A stretch of DNA of 57,326 nucleotides from Acidobacteriota bacterium (GCA_021800255.1 JAJYZC010000012.1:1-57326); one strand, 5' to 3'. Shown: positions 44,323 to 54,161, counted from the stretch's first letter. The notes: generated from the sequence alone by a model not told the origin. Translations and numbers: made by a program.

Positions 44323-45114
44323 CTATTGCGCGCCGCGCGCAATGAACCCTGGGTTTTGCAGCGCAGGCTTGTTGTAAACCAGCAGCTTTCCCTCCAGGTC
44401 AGTCACTGAACCGCCGGCTTCCTCCACGATGCAATGGGCCGCGGCCGTGTCCCATTCCATGGTGGGCCCAAGCCGCGGATAGATATCAGCGGCGCCCTCC
44501 GCCACCAGGCAAAACTTCAGCGAGCTGCCCAGCGAGACAAATTCGCATCTCTGGCTCCCGTTGAGGAAGCGTTCGATATGTTCTTCGCCGGACAGGTGCG
44601 ATCTGCTCATGGCAATCCGCAGGCTGACGCCGGGGGGCGGCGCAACCCGGATCTGCGACCGGCGCTCGCCTTCGATCTTCCAGGCGCCTGTTCCTCTGGC
44701 GGAATAGTACAGCCTGTCGATACCAGGCGCATACACCACCCCCAGCACAGGACGTCCACCTTCGATCAGCGCGACGTTTACCGTAAACTGGCCGCTGCGG
44801 CGCAGGAATTCCTTTGTGCCATCCAGCGGATCCACCAGCCAGAAATTGCGCCAAAGCCGCCGCTGCTCAAAGGCGATCTGCTGAGACTCCTCGGAGAGCA
44901 CCGGCCAGTCCGGTGTGAGCCGCCTCAGACCCGCTTCGATGATCCGGTGAGATGCCAGGTCTGCCGCGGTTACCGGCGAACGATCCGGCTTGTATTCGAC
45001 CGCCGGATCCAGTTGACGGTAGATCTCCATGATCGCGTGACCGGCACGGCGCGCCAAAACAATGGCGCTTTGCAGCAGCTCCGTGGCGCGCGGTTCTACT
45101 TGATCTTCCGTCAT
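44323..45114 (-). CDS. cysQ: 3'(2'),5'-bisphosphate nucleotidase CysQ
   Basis: 263 residues, inositol-monophosphatase fold. It turns PAP into AMP, preventing build-up of the by-product of PAPS use. Metal-binding motifs are 'VLSEESQQI' (Glu75/Glu76), 'WLVDPLDGTKEFLRR' (Asp95, Asp98, Gly-Thr) and 'MEWDTAAAHCIVEEAGGSV' near the end. The ATG at 45114 is used, with GGGGA just before it; the frame is open to 45171, but that overlaps cysNC. It follows cysNC by 17 bp and is surely in the same operon. Confidence 0.93.
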   Translation of the reverse strand: MTEDQVEPRATELLQSAIVLARRAGHAIMEIYRQLDPAVEYKPDRSPVTAADLASHRIIEAGLRRLTPDWPVLSEESQQIAFEQRRLWRNFWLVDPLDGTKEFLRRSGQFTVNVALIEGGRPVLGVVYAPGIDRLYYSARGTGAWKIEGERRSQIRVAPPPGVSLRIAMSRSHLSGEEHIERFLNGSQRCEFVSLGSSLKFCLVAEGAADIYPRLGPTMEWDTAAAHCIVEEAGGSVTDLEGKLLVYNKPALQNPGFIARGAQ

Positions 45115-45131
45115 CTGTCCCCAATATCTTG

Positions 45132-46961
45132 TCAAGCCAAGCCAAGTTTGGCGAGAATCCGGTCGACGCACTCCTCGGGGCTATGCTGGGTCGTATCGAG
45201 ACGCAGTTCCGGAGACTCCGGCGGTTCGTAATTGCTATCAATGCCGGTGAAGTTGATCAACTCGCCGCGCCGGGCCTTGGCATAGAGTCCCTTGGGATCG
45301 CGCCGCTCGCATTCCGTGACAGGCGCATCGACGAAGATCTCGAGGAATTCGCCCTCTTCGAAGAGCGATCGCGCCCGCGCCCTTTCGCTGCGATAGGGGC
45401 TGATAAACGAGACGAGAACCACTAGGCCGGCATCCACCAGCAGCTTTGCAACCTCCGTGACACGCCGGATGTTCTCGACGCGGTCCGACTCCGTGAAGCC
45501 CAGATCGCGGTTCAAGCCATGGCGCACGTTATCGCCATCCAGCAGGTAAGTGTGCCTGCCCGCCGCAAACAGGCGCTTTTCGAGAAGATTGGCGATGGTC
45601 GATTTTCCCGAGGCCGGAAGCCCGGTGAACCACAGGCACATCGGCTTCTGCAGTTTTTGCGCGGCGCGGGCCGGCTTATGAATCTCCAGCGCCTGCCAGT
45701 GGATATTGGCGGCGCGGCGCAAGGCGAAATGGATCATGCCCGCAGCGGCCGTTTGATTCGTGATGCGATCAATGAGAATCAAGCTGCCCAGCCTCCGGCA
45801 GCGCTGATACGGCTCAAAAGGCACAGGGCGATCGAAGGAGAGATTGACCACCCCAATATCGTTCAAGGTTAGCGATTTCGCGGCCAGATGATTTCCCGCC
45901 GTTACATCCAGTTTGTACTTGATGGCTGTGACCGTAGCGGCTGCCTCACAGGTGTGGAGGCGAACGAGATAGGTGCGCCCGGCAACCAGTGGATGCTCAC
46001 AAAGACACAACAGCACGGCCTCGAATTGATCGCTCATTTCCACCGGGCCGGTGGCGGAAGAAATGACGCTGCCACGCGAGATGTCGATCTCATCCTCGAG
46101 AAGGAGGGTGACGGAATCTCCGGCGCTGGCAGCAGCGTTCTCCTTTTTCCAGGCAACGATCGATCGAATGCTGCTTTCCATGCCCCCGGGCAGCACTCGC
46201 ACGCGATCCCCCACCTTGACCTGGCCTGAGGCGATACGCCCGCAATAACCGCGGAAGCCCTGATGAGGGCGGTTCACAAGCTGCACGGCCATGCGAAATC
46301 CGGGCGGCGATCCGCCTTGCATTACATCCACGTTTTCGAGATATGTGAGCAGCGCAGGACCTGAGTACCAGGGCGATGCCAAGCCCGGCTGTGCGACGTT
46401 ATCCCCATGCAGCGCCGACACGGGAATGGGTTGAAAGGATGCGAACTCAAATTCGCGCGCCAGGGGTTCGAACTCACTCACGATCCGGCAAAAAGCCGTC
46501 TCGTCCCATGCCGTCAAATCCATTTTGTTGACCGCCATCACCAGGTGGCGGATGCCGAGCAAAGCGGCGATGCGGGCGTGGCGGCGGGTCTGCATGGTCA
46601 GGCCCTTGCTGGCATTCACGACCAGCAGCGCCAGATCGGAGTTGGAGGCGCCGGTGGCCATATTGCGCGTGTACTGTTCGTGGCCGGGACAGTCCGCCAC
46701 AATGAAGCGGCGGCGCGCCGTCGAAAAAAAACGGTAGGCTACATCGATCGTGATGCTCTGCTCCCGTTCCGCCTGCAAGCCGTCGACCAGAAGCGCAAGA
46801 TCCAGCGCGCCGCCTTGCGTTCCGTACCGCGCCGAGTCCGCCGCCAGAGCCGGCAGGTGATCCTCAAAAATCTGCTTCGATTCCCAGAGAAGCCGTCCGA
46901 TCAGCGTCGATTTGCCATCGTCCACGCTGCCGCAGGTGATGAACCGCAAAGGCTCGCGCAT
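45132..46961 (-). CDS. cysNC: Bifunctional sulfate adenylyltransferase subunit 1/adenylylsulfate kinase
   Basis: 609 residues. The N-terminal two thirds is CysN, the GTPase subunit of ATP sulfurylase: '[20 protein letters not shown]' (G1, residues 11-20), '[18 protein letters not shown]' (G3) and 'VNKMDLT' (G4), then EF-Tu-like barrels. From about residue 440 comes CysC, the APS kinase: Walker A '[17 protein letters not shown]', '[15 protein letters not shown]' and '[15 protein letters not shown]'. Together with CysD it makes PAPS. The ATG at 46961 shares one base with the cysD stop (TGATG), which shows coupling. Confidence 0.96.
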   Translation of the reverse strand: MREPLRFITCGSVDDGKSTLIGRLLWESKQIFEDHLPALAADSARYGTQGGALDLALLVDGLQAEREQSITIDVAYRFFSTARRRFIVADCPGHEQYTRNMATGASNSDLALLVVNASKGLTMQTRRHARIAALLGIRHLVMAVNKMDLTAWDETAFCRIVSEFEPLAREFEFASFQPIPVSALHGDNVAQPGLASPWYSGPALLTYLENVDVMQGGSPPGFRMAVQLVNRPHQGFRGYCGRIASGQVKVGDRVRVLPGGMESSIRSIVAWKKENAAASAGDSVTLLLEDEIDISRGSVISSATGPVEMSDQFEAVLLCLCEHPLVAGRTYLVRLHTCEAAATVTAIKYKLDVTAGNHLAAKSLTLNDIGVVNLSFDRPVPFEPYQRCRRLGSLILIDRITNQTAAAGMIHFALRRAANIHWQALEIHKPARAAQKLQKPMCLWFTGLPASGKSTIANLLEKRLFAAGRHTYLLDGDNVRHGLNRDLGFTESDRVENIRRVTEVAKLLVDAGLVVLVSFISPYRSERARARSLFEEGEFLEIFVDAPVTECERRDPKGLYAKARRGELINFTGIDSNYEPPESPELRLDTTQHSPEECVDRILAKLGLA

Positions 46962-47857
46962 CAAAAATAGCCCTCCTGCTTCTTCTTCTCCATGGAAGCG
47001 GCCTGATCGTGGTCGATCAGCCGGCCCTGGCGTTCGGAGTTGCGCGCCGTTTGCGTTTCGCGAAGAATATCCTCGACGCTGCCGGCGGTGCTTTCGATTG
47101 CGGCAGTGAGGGGGTAGCAGCCGAGCGTCCTGAACCGCACCATGCGGATTTCGGGTTTCTCGCCGGGCTGAAGGGGGAATCGGTCATCATCCACCATAAT
47201 CCATCGGCCAGAGCGTCTGACCACCGGTCGGGGCGCAGCGAAATAAAGAGGCACGACTGGAATTTCCTCTTCGGCGATGTACTGCCAGATGTCCGTCTCA
47301 GTCCAGTTGGAAAGCGGAAAGATGCGAATCGTTTCCCCTGGATTGATGCGAGTGTTGTAAAGGTTCCAGAGTTCAGGCCGCTGCATTTTAGGATCCCAGC
47401 CATGGCCGGCGGAACGAAACGAAAAAATTCTCTCCTTGGCGCGCGACTTTTCTTCGTCGCGGCGGGCGCCGCCCATCACCATATCGAATCCTCCCTCATC
47501 CAACGCCTGCTTCAGGGCTTCCGTTTTCATCAGCGCAGTGTAGCGGCCGGAGTCGTAGGTGAATGGATTCACGCCTTCCGCCAGACGGCGGCGGTTGATG
47601 TGAACAAGCAGTTGAATCCCGTCCTCGGCCGCGATCCGGTCGCGGAACGCGATCATGGCGCGGAATTTCCAGGTGGTATCGACGTGGAGAAGCGGAAATG
47701 GCAGCGGCGCCGGCCAGAACGCCTTTTGCGCCAAATGCAGCATCACCGACGAGTCTTTGCCGGTCGAATACAGCATGACCGGCTTTTGCCCCAAAGCTAC
47801 TGCTTCCCGGAGAATCTCAATCGATTCAGCCTCAAGGCCGGCGAGATAACTTTTCAT
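46961..47857 (-). CDS. cysD: Sulfate adenylyltransferase subunit 2
   Basis: 298 residues. CysD is the catalytic ATP sulfurylase subunit that forms APS from sulfate and ATP. The PP-loop '[13 protein letters not shown]' is at residues 31-38. '[20 protein letters not shown]', '[18 protein letters not shown]' and '[17 protein letters not shown]' are family hallmarks, and 'EKKKQEGYF' ends it as in other CysD proteins. It is the first gene of the cysD-cysNC-cysQ operon. No sulfate permease or CysH/CysI reductase is nearby. Confidence 0.97.
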   Translation of the reverse strand: MKSYLAGLEAESIEILREAVALGQKPVMLYSTGKDSSVMLHLAQKAFWPAPLPFPLLHVDTTWKFRAMIAFRDRIAAEDGIQLLVHINRRRLAEGVNPFTYDSGRYTALMKTEALKQALDEGGFDMVMGGARRDEEKSRAKERIFSFRSAGHGWDPKMQRPELWNLYNTRINPGETIRIFPLSNWTETDIWQYIAEEEIPVVPLYFAAPRPVVRRSGRWIMVDDDRFPLQPGEKPEIRMVRFRTLGCYPLTAAIESTAGSVEDILRETQTARNSERQGRLIDHDQAASMEKKKQEGYF

Positions 47858-48166
47858 GTCTAGGCTCTAGGAATGCAGGATGTCATGCGACTCGCGCCAG
47901 GGAATGCCCAAGATGCTAAGCGCGGCGGGCTTACTCAAGCGTGTACCTTCTGCGCAGATCAAGGACGGTGCGGCGGTTACCGGCATCTTTGATCCACTTC
48001 ATACGAGCTAAGCCACATCCACAGGGCCGTACCGCTCCCAATTTGAAAAATGCGGAAATCGTCACAAATCGTTAAGAAATTATAGAACACGCGCAGTGCT
48101 ACAGTGGGCGCCGGCCGGCCCCGGCTTTCTCATCCCAAGGCAACCGCGGTTTCCCAGTCCCGCGAA
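47858..48166. other. Intergenic region upstream of cysD
   Basis: About 309 bp between the cysD start and the end of the MFS gene, both on the minus strand. It should hold the cys operon promoter, but I see no confident -35/-10 pair and no riboswitch that I recognise. Confidence 0.35.
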
Positions 48167-49399
48167 CTATTCCGCTACTGCAGGTTGCGGCCTGGCGGCA
48201 GCGCGCGGCTTCTGTACCTGGAGAACCCGAAAGAGCACGAACCATAACAGCACGCAGGCCGCGCCGCTGACAAGAGCGTCGGCAAGGAAAGCTCCCGTTA
48301 CGCCGCGCCCATCGTAGCCGTGGCCGTCGATCACCTCCATGTAATTGATGGGGAAATTCATGCTCGCCGTCAGCAGCGCGAAGATGGTGGCTGCCAGCGG
48401 ATTGCCCGGGCCGATGACCTCGTAGATCACCGCGAACCCGGTAGCGAAGGCCGCGGCCTGAAAGATGTTCTCGCCGAGGAAGGCGAGGCCGTAGGTCCAC
48501 GGCGCGCGCGGCATGAGCAGCAGGCTGAGCGTGAACCCGGCCCCCACCAGCCCGATGACCAGATAGAGCGGTCGCAGCGGAAATCTCTTCGCCAGGGACG
48601 GCACGAAAGAGCAGCCCACGATGCCGGCAACGATGGAGCCGGCGCCGCCAATCAAGCTCACCAGGCCGGGGCTGGCGTGAAAGTCCTTGCCGATGCCGCC
48701 CAGCACATTGGTGAGGGCAAAGGACGCCGACGGCAGGGTGAACAACGTCAGAGCCACCAGCACGTCGCGGCGCTTGAGCAGCGAAACCACTTCGCGCGAG
48801 AAGCGCAAAAAGCTTTCGCCGGCCAGCGTTTGATCGGGCGGCGGGGCGGGAATCAGAGGGAAAACCGTCATCGGAGCGAGAAAGACGAGAAAGATGACGG
48901 CCGCGGCGTGATCTGGCGACAGATGCTGCGTCACAAAGCCGGAGAGCAGAATGCCGGCGCCTCCGCCGCCGATGTTGGCGACCGTGACCCACGCGCCCAG
49001 GCGGCTGTCCTGCTCCTTTTCAATAATGCTGCCCGTCCAACCGCCTTGCGCGGCGGCATACAGCGCCAGCGAGCTATAGCCGATGAGCATGAGGGCCACC
49101 ACCTCGTGTTCCGATGAGTGGCGGAGCACGGCAAATCCGTTGGCGGCGATGGCCAGGAAACCGAAGACCAGGGCGTAGGTGCGGCGGCGGAAGCGCACGT
49201 CGAGAAACGGCGCCAGCAGGAAGATCCAGAAGCCCGGCGAGGTGATGATGGCCACGTCCACCGCGATGTGGCCGCCGGGAACGCCTTGCGCGGCCAGCAT
49301 CTGCGGCAGGGTCACAATGATGAAGCCTGCCATCATCCCGAAGGTGACCACAGGAAGAGCCAGAATCCACAGGGCGGGAACGCCGCGTTGCGGGCTCAA
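48167..49399 (-). CDS. MFS transporter, AmpG/PAT-like
   Basis: 410 residues with about 12 membrane helices. The N-terminal half has 'LLAPFLDVRFRRRTYALVFGF' in the loop 2-3 position and 'GWTGSIIEKEQDSRLGAWVTVANIGGGGAGILLSG', reminiscent of the AmpG/acetyl-CoA (PAT) transporter group. The second half has 'FALTNVLGGIGKDFHASPG' and 'ENIFQAAAFATGFAVIYEVIG'. AmpG members import anhydro-muropeptides; the substrate here is only a guess. It lies alone on its strand, divergent from the ferredoxin-methyltransferase. Confidence 0.72.
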   Translation of the reverse strand: MSPQRGVPALWILALPVVTFGMMAGFIIVTLPQMLAAQGVPGGHIAVDVAIITSPGFWIFLLAPFLDVRFRRRTYALVFGFLAIAANGFAVLRHSSEHEVVALMLIGYSSLALYAAAQGGWTGSIIEKEQDSRLGAWVTVANIGGGGAGILLSGFVTQHLSPDHAAAVIFLVFLAPMTVFPLIPAPPPDQTLAGESFLRFSREVVSLLKRRDVLVALTLFTLPSASFALTNVLGGIGKDFHASPGLVSLIGGAGSIVAGIVGCSFVPSLAKRFPLRPLYLVIGLVGAGFTLSLLLMPRAPWTYGLAFLGENIFQAAAFATGFAVIYEVIGPGNPLAATIFALLTASMNFPINYMEVIDGHGYDGRGVTGAFLADALVSGAACVLLWFVLFRVLQVQKPRAAARPQPAVAE

Positions 49400-49762
49400 G
49401 CGCGGCCTCCGGAACGCAGGCTCGGAGCGTGCTCATGGGGGAGGGAGCGAGACGGGGCAGCGATCAAGGGACGAAACCTCCCGTTTCTTGGCGTCAACGT
49501 TGCGCGCAGATCTGGCCATTCGCGCGTGGCGGAAGGAATGAGAATAGCAGGCGCAGCCTCATGCTGGGCAGCCGGGGTCATCTCCTGTCCGGCAGATTCG
49601 GCCTCGGCTTGCAGCTCGGCTCGAGGAATGAAGAACCGCGGCGCATCGGCATGACGAGCGGCCGGCAGGCGTCCAGCCCCGTCTCCGTGTGACCAGAACA
49701 CAGTGCTGCGCACACACCCCTCCGATTGAGTTGATTAAAATAATCTGCGGCTGGAGGACGCG
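49400..49762. other. Divergent promoter region between MFS and ferredoxin-methyltransferase
   Basis: About 363 bp with no supported gene. Near its right end an AT-rich patch 'gagttgattaaaataatc' (49726-49744) stands out from the GC-rich surroundings and may hold the promoter of the next gene. GGAGG at 49753-49757 is its ribosome site. Confidence 0.4.
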
Positions 49763-51118
49763 ATGGAGCCATTCCGCTTTCACCTCTTCGTTTGCACGCA
49801 GCAGAAGCCGGAGGGCGCGCCCTCCTGTGCTGCTCAAGGGTCGCTGGCCCTCCTCGACGATCTCGACCGCGCAATCGAAGCGCACGGCCTGCGCGGCCAG
49901 GTGCAGCTCACCACTTGCGGCTGCATGGGCCTGTGCGAGGAAGGCCCTGTTCTGGTCGTCTATCCGGAGGGCGTCTGGTACAGGCGGGTGCAAGCGGCGG
50001 ATATTCCCGAAATCGCCGCGCGCCACCTCGGCCAGGGCCAGCCCGTCGAGCGTCTGATCTGGAACGATGCAGCCGCCATGCGCGCACTGTCCGCCGGGCA
50101 CGCAGAAAAATTCCGCGCTGCCGCGGCGGCCCGCGACCGGGCGGGCGTCTTGCCCGAACGCATCGAGCAGATGATCCGCGGCTACATGCCCAGCCGCGTG
50201 ATCCTCACGGCGCTGGAGCTGGACCTCTTCACCGCCGTGGGCGCCGGCGCCAGCGCCGAAGGGATCGCGGCCAAGATCGGAGCTGATTCCCGCGCCGCAG
50301 CCATGCTCCTCAACGCGCTCGTGGCCCTCGGCCTGCTCGCCAAAAATAACGGCATCTACACCAACACGCCGGAGCCGGCCCGCTTCTTCACGCAGGACTC
50401 CAAAGACAACCAGCGCGACGGCCTGCTCCACACCGCCGATATCTGGAGCCGCTGGAGCACGCTCACTGAGGCTGTGCGCCGCGGCTCCGCCGTCGCCGAT
50501 CGCCGCGCTCGCCCTCCGGAGTGGACCCGCAACTTCATCGCCGGCATGAATCGTAACGCCAAATCGCGCGCTCCGCTGGTGGTCAAAACTCTTGGGGTCG
50601 AAGGTGTGCGTCGCATCCTCGATCTCGGCGGCGGCTCCGGCGCTTACTCCATCGCCTTCGCGCAGGCCAGTCCCGATCTGCGCTGCGAGATTCTCGACCT
50701 GCCTGAAGTTACTCCGCTCACCTCGAGTTACGTGTCCAGGGCCGGCGTGGATGCACAGGTCACCGTGCGCGCCGGCGACATGCTGCGCGACGAATTAGGC
50801 TACGGATACGACCTCGTTCTGCTCAACGCCATCTGCCACAGTTTCTCTGAGCAGCAGAACCGCGAGCTGTTCCGCCGCATCCGGCGCGCGCTGGCGCCCA
50901 AGGGCCGGCTCGCCGTGCAAGACTTCATCCTCAACCCCGATAAGACCGGCCCCGTGTTCGCGGCGCTGTTCTCGCTCAACATGCTGGTGGGCACCAGCGG
51001 CGGTGCCTCCTACAGCGAGCTGGAATACTCGGCGTGGATGAAAGACGCCGGCTTTGCCGAGGTGCGCCGCTACGATCTTTCCGGCCCCAGCAGCCTGCTC
51101 GCCGGCCAGGCGGCTTGA
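49763..51118 (+). CDS. Fusion of a thioredoxin-like [2Fe-2S] ferredoxin and an O-methyltransferase-like domain
   Basis: 451 residues. Residues 1-90 match the thioredoxin-like ferredoxins: Cys11, Cys22, then Cys54 and Cys58 in 'TTCGCMGLCEEGPVLVVYPEGV' in outline, suited to bind one [2Fe-2S] cluster. Residues about 135-451 are a winged-helix plus class I methyltransferase like the protein at 7137: 'SRVILTALELDLFTAVG', 'MLLNALVALGLLAK', SAM motif 'ILDLGGGSGAYS' (285-296) and 'FSLNMLVGTSGGASYSELEYS'. The substrate and the role of the cluster are unknown. GGAGG lies five bases before the ATG. It is followed by galM after 122 bp. Confidence 0.88.
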   Translation: MEPFRFHLFVCTQQKPEGAPSCAAQGSLALLDDLDRAIEAHGLRGQVQLTTCGCMGLCEEGPVLVVYPEGVWYRRVQAADIPEIAARHLGQGQPVERLIWNDAAAMRALSAGHAEKFRAAAAARDRAGVLPERIEQMIRGYMPSRVILTALELDLFTAVGAGASAEGIAAKIGADSRAAAMLLNALVALGLLAKNNGIYTNTPEPARFFTQDSKDNQRDGLLHTADIWSRWSTLTEAVRRGSAVADRRARPPEWTRNFIAGMNRNAKSRAPLVVKTLGVEGVRRILDLGGGSGAYSIAFAQASPDLRCEILDLPEVTPLTSSYVSRAGVDAQVTVRAGDMLRDELGYGYDLVLLNAICHSFSEQQNRELFRRIRRALAPKGRLAVQDFILNPDKTGPVFAALFSLNMLVGTSGGASYSELEYSAWMKDAGFAEVRRYDLSGPSSLLAGQAA

Positions 51119-51240
51119 ATCCCGGGCGTCCACAGAATCACTCACCGTCCGCAAAATCGTTTCACTACGGTATGATGGTAGATTGGGTCTTTGCGGTGGC
51201 GTCCACGTCCACTGCGCAAGCTGATACAAGGAGATAAAAG

Positions 51241-52278
51241 ATGCAAAAGTCCCCATGGGGGTGTACTGCGGAGGGGGTTGCTGTTCCCATCTTCACGCTG
51301 GCAAGCGACGCTGTCGAGGTTCGTGTGATGGCGTATGGAGCCAAGCTGGTAAGCATCCGCACCGCCGGCCGCGCCGGCCGCATGGCCGGCATCGTGCTCG
51401 GCTACGACACCTTGCAGGACTACTTGAACGACACAAAAACGCATTTCGGCTCGATTGTGGGCCGCTACGGCAACCGTATCGCCCTGGGCAAATTTGCCAT
51501 CGACGGAAAGAGCTTCCAGATCCCCGTGAACAACGGCCGTAACGCCTTGCACGGCGGGCCGATGGGCTTCGATCGCTACGTTTGGCAGGCGCACGAGGAG
51601 CCGAACGCGGTGGAGTTCACCCATGTGAGCCCCGACGGAGACATGGGATTTCCCGGAACGCTCACCGCCAAGGTGCGCTACGCGCTCGAGGGCAGCGCCC
51701 TGCGCATCGACTACACCGCCGTCACTGACAAACCCACGGTCGTCAACCTGACCAACCACGCGTACTTCAACCTGCGCGGCGACGACAACGGAAATATCCT
51801 CGGCCATCGCCTGGAGATCTGCGCGGACCGCTACACGCCCGTGAACGCGGAGCTGATTCCGGAGGGTGAGTTGGCGCCCGTGGCCGGCACGCCGCTCGAC
51901 TTCTGCCAGCCCGCCGTCATCGGCGCGCGCATCGGCGACCCCCACGAACAGCTCAGGCGCGCGGGCGGCTACGATCACAACTTCGTCGTCAATGGTCAAG
52001 CAGGAACCCTCCGGCCCGCCGCCATCGTCACCGACCCCGAGAGCGGCCGCCGGATGACCGTGGAAACCACCGAGCCCGGCATGCAGTTCTATTCCGGCAA
52101 CTTTCTCGATGGTTCCTTCACCGGCCGGCATGGCGTCAAATACGGCAAGCACTCCGGGTTCTGCCTGGAGACGCAGCACTTTCCCGACTCGCCCAACCAT
52201 CCCAACTTTCCCACCACGGTTCTGCGCCCCGGAGAAACCTACCGTTCCACAACCGTCTTCTCATTCAGCGTCGCCTAG
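51241..52278 (+). CDS. galM: Aldose 1-epimerase (galactose mutarotase)
   Basis: 345 residues, normal length. The enzyme interconverts alpha and beta anomers of hexoses. Substrate-binding and catalytic residues are visible: 'GRYGNRIALG', His104 in 'NGRNALHGGPMGFDR', His173 in 'LTNHAYFNLRG', and the catalytic Glu310 in 'GFCLETQHFPDSPNHPNFP'. AAGGAG precedes the ATG. No signal peptide is seen, so it is cytosolic. Its 3' end overlaps the convergent sugar porter gene by 18 bp, and together they suggest a sugar uptake and processing pair. Confidence 0.94.
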   Translation: MQKSPWGCTAEGVAVPIFTLASDAVEVRVMAYGAKLVSIRTAGRAGRMAGIVLGYDTLQDYLNDTKTHFGSIVGRYGNRIALGKFAIDGKSFQIPVNNGRNALHGGPMGFDRYVWQAHEEPNAVEFTHVSPDGDMGFPGTLTAKVRYALEGSALRIDYTAVTDKPTVVNLTNHAYFNLRGDDNGNILGHRLEICADRYTPVNAELIPEGELAPVAGTPLDFCQPAVIGARIGDPHEQLRRAGGYDHNFVVNGQAGTLRPAAIVTDPESGRRMTVETTEPGMQFYSGNFLDGSFTGRHGVKYGKHSGFCLETQHFPDSPNHPNFPTTVLRPGETYRSTTVFSFSVA

Positions 52279-53721
52279 CGCGCTCACAGCCGGCTGCCAG
52301 ATGGCTTGCATCTGTTCCAGGGAGCGGCCTTTGGTTTCGGGGACGATGCGCCAGACGAACAGTGCGGCGAGAATGCTCATCACGCCATAAATCCAGTAAG
52401 AGAAGCCGTGATTGAAGTGGCGTACGAGAGAGGGATTGTTGTCGAGGATGGGGAAGGTCCAACTGACAAGATAGTTGGCGACCCACTGCGCGGCGACGGC
52501 GACGGCCATGGCCTTGCCGCGAATCTGGTTGGGAAATATCTCGCTCAAGAGCACCCAGGTGACCGGGCCCCAGGAGACGGCGAAACCGGCGGTATAAGCC
52601 AACATGCAAATCAGCGCGGCTGCGCCCCTGCCGCCCAGCCAGAAGTCCGTGCCCAATGCGATCATACTGGCGGCCATAACCAGCGCGCCGATAATCTGAA
52701 GGGGCTTGCGGCCGAAGCGGTCCACGGTGAAGATGGCGACCACGGTAAAGGTGAGATTGACCGCGCCGACGATGATGGTTTGAAAGAGTGAGGCGTTGGT
52801 GGTCAGGCCCATGCCTTCAAAGATGTCCGTGGCGTAGTAGAGCACCACGTTGATGCCGACAAATTGCTGGAAGACAGAGAGCAGGATGCCAATGAAGACC
52901 AGGAGCGCGCCAAAAGAGAAAAGCTTGCCAGAGTGATGCTCACTGAGCGAGGCGCGGATTTCGGCGATTTCGTTTTCGCCTTCTTCGGGCGTGACCAGCC
53001 TGGCGAGCACCGCGCGTGCGCCGCTTTCATTGCCCCGGAGCATGAGGAAGCGCGGAGTTTCAGGGACGAAAAACAGAAGGATAAGGAAGAGCGAGGCGGG
53101 AACGGCGCCGGAGAGGAACATGTAACGCCAGCCGATGGTATTCAGCCAGGCGTTGCCGCTGCCGCTTTTGGAGATGCCGAAGTTGACGAAGTAAATCACC
53201 AACATGCCGAAGATGATGGCGAACTGGTTCCAGGCCACGAGATTGCCGCGGACTTTGGGCGGCGCAATTTCAGCAATGTACATGGGCGAGAGCATGGAAG
53301 CCAAGCCCACGCCGATGCCGCCCAGGATGCGATAGGCGACGAAGTTAGCCATATACGCCGGGCCGCCGTGGCCGATGGCAGCGAAGGGGAACTCCGGCGC
53401 GGAGGCGCCCAGAGCGGAGATGAGAAAGAGGACGGCGGCGACAATCAAGCCGCGCTTGCGGCCGATGTGGGTGCTCACCCAGCCGCCGACTAGCCCGCCG
53501 ATGACGCAGCCGATGAGGGCGCTGGAAACTACGAAGCCGAGCAGCGAGCTGGCGGCGTTGGCCTGGGCGGCGCTGGCCAGATTGGTAAAGCGCGGATCGA
53601 TGAAATAGGCTTTCAGACTATTAACTGCCCCGTTGATGACGGCGGTGTCATAGCCGAAGAGCAATCCGCCCAAGGTGGCGATGAGGGTGAGCAGAACAAC
53701 GTTGGGGTTGAGTCGCAACAT
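52261..53721 (-). CDS. Sugar porter family MFS transporter
   Basis: 486 residues with 12 helices. Sugar-porter signatures are 'FGYDTAVINGAVNSL' in helix 1, 'GRKRGL' after helix 2, 'PETPRFLMLRG' after helix 6, 'QQFVGINVVLYYATDIF' in helix 7, 'DRFGRKPLQIIG' after helix 8 and 'VPETKGRSLEQMQ' after helix 12. It is close to the xylose/galactose/glucose-proton symporters. The exact sugar is unknown; the convergent galM gene suggests a hexose. AAGGA precedes the ATG at 53721. Confidence 0.94.
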   Translation of the reverse strand: MLRLNPNVVLLTLIATLGGLLFGYDTAVINGAVNSLKAYFIDPRFTNLASAAQANAASSLLGFVVSSALIGCVIGGLVGGWVSTHIGRKRGLIVAAVLFLISALGASAPEFPFAAIGHGGPAYMANFVAYRILGGIGVGLASMLSPMYIAEIAPPKVRGNLVAWNQFAIIFGMLVIYFVNFGISKSGSGNAWLNTIGWRYMFLSGAVPASLFLILLFFVPETPRFLMLRGNESGARAVLARLVTPEEGENEIAEIRASLSEHHSGKLFSFGALLVFIGILLSVFQQFVGINVVLYYATDIFEGMGLTTNASLFQTIIVGAVNLTFTVVAIFTVDRFGRKPLQIIGALVMAASMIALGTDFWLGGRGAAALICMLAYTAGFAVSWGPVTWVLLSEIFPNQIRGKAMAVAVAAQWVANYLVSWTFPILDNNPSLVRHFNHGFSYWIYGVMSILAALFVWRIVPETKGRSLEQMQAIWQPAVSALGDAE

Positions 53722-53882
53722 GGGGTCCTTCGAGAAAATCGATTTTTACAAAGCATTCCCAAAGACGCACAAGACTTCCATCAATTGTACGGGACGGGAA
53801 GGCTGAGACTCCCTCGATGGAGCCGGGATGGGGCGCCCACGCAGATAGGTTGGGAGACCCGCTGGAAACGCAATTCCGCGGC

Positions 53883-53906
53883 GACCGCTACAAAATCATC
53901 GACACC
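53883..53906 (+). repeat. 24-bp direct repeat, left copy
   Basis: The 24 bases beginning 'gaccgctacaaaatcatcg' recur identically at 54138-54161. In this copy an 8-bp stem CCGCTACA (53885-53892) pairs with TGTAGCGG (53909-53916). The pair of direct repeats brackets the tRNA-Pro fragment. Confidence 0.85.
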
Positions 53907-53975
53907 AATGTAGCGGGAAAAAGCAGATGCGCGGCCTAGATCGGCCATATCGCTTTAAATATCTATGATTTACGA

Positions 53976-54026
53976 TGGTCGGGGCGGAGGGATTTGAACC
54001 CCCGACCCTCTGCTCCCAAAGCAGGT
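53976..54026 (-). pseudogene. 3' fragment of tRNA-Pro (TGG), probable attachment site
   Basis: On the minus strand, about 51 bases match the 3' part of a tRNA-Pro: anticodon arm CTGC-TTTGGGA-GCAG with anticodon TGG, variable loop, T-arm GGGGGTTCAAATCCC and acceptor half CGCCCCG with ACCA. The matching 5' acceptor half (CGGGGCG) and D-arm are missing; unrelated sequence lies upstream. Such 3' remnants are left at one end of islands that integrate in tRNA genes. The orientation places the island to the right, where the atypical genes are. Confidence 0.8.
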
Positions 54027-54137
54027 CAGGCAATTTATGGAAGCCTGTTGAATCCGAGAGGAAACAACTGCTTTCAATTGAATGGCTTGGCGCGAACAAC
54101 ATATCCTCTGTTGAATTCTGTGGCTCTTGGGTGCTTT

Positions 54138-54161
54138 GACCGCTACAAAATCATCGACACC
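54138..54161 (+). repeat. 24-bp direct repeat, right copy
   Basis: Identical to 53883-53906, 255 bp away in the same orientation. The duplication includes no gene. Its location beside a tRNA fragment suggests a recombination history, possibly tandem att sites. Confidence 0.85.
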
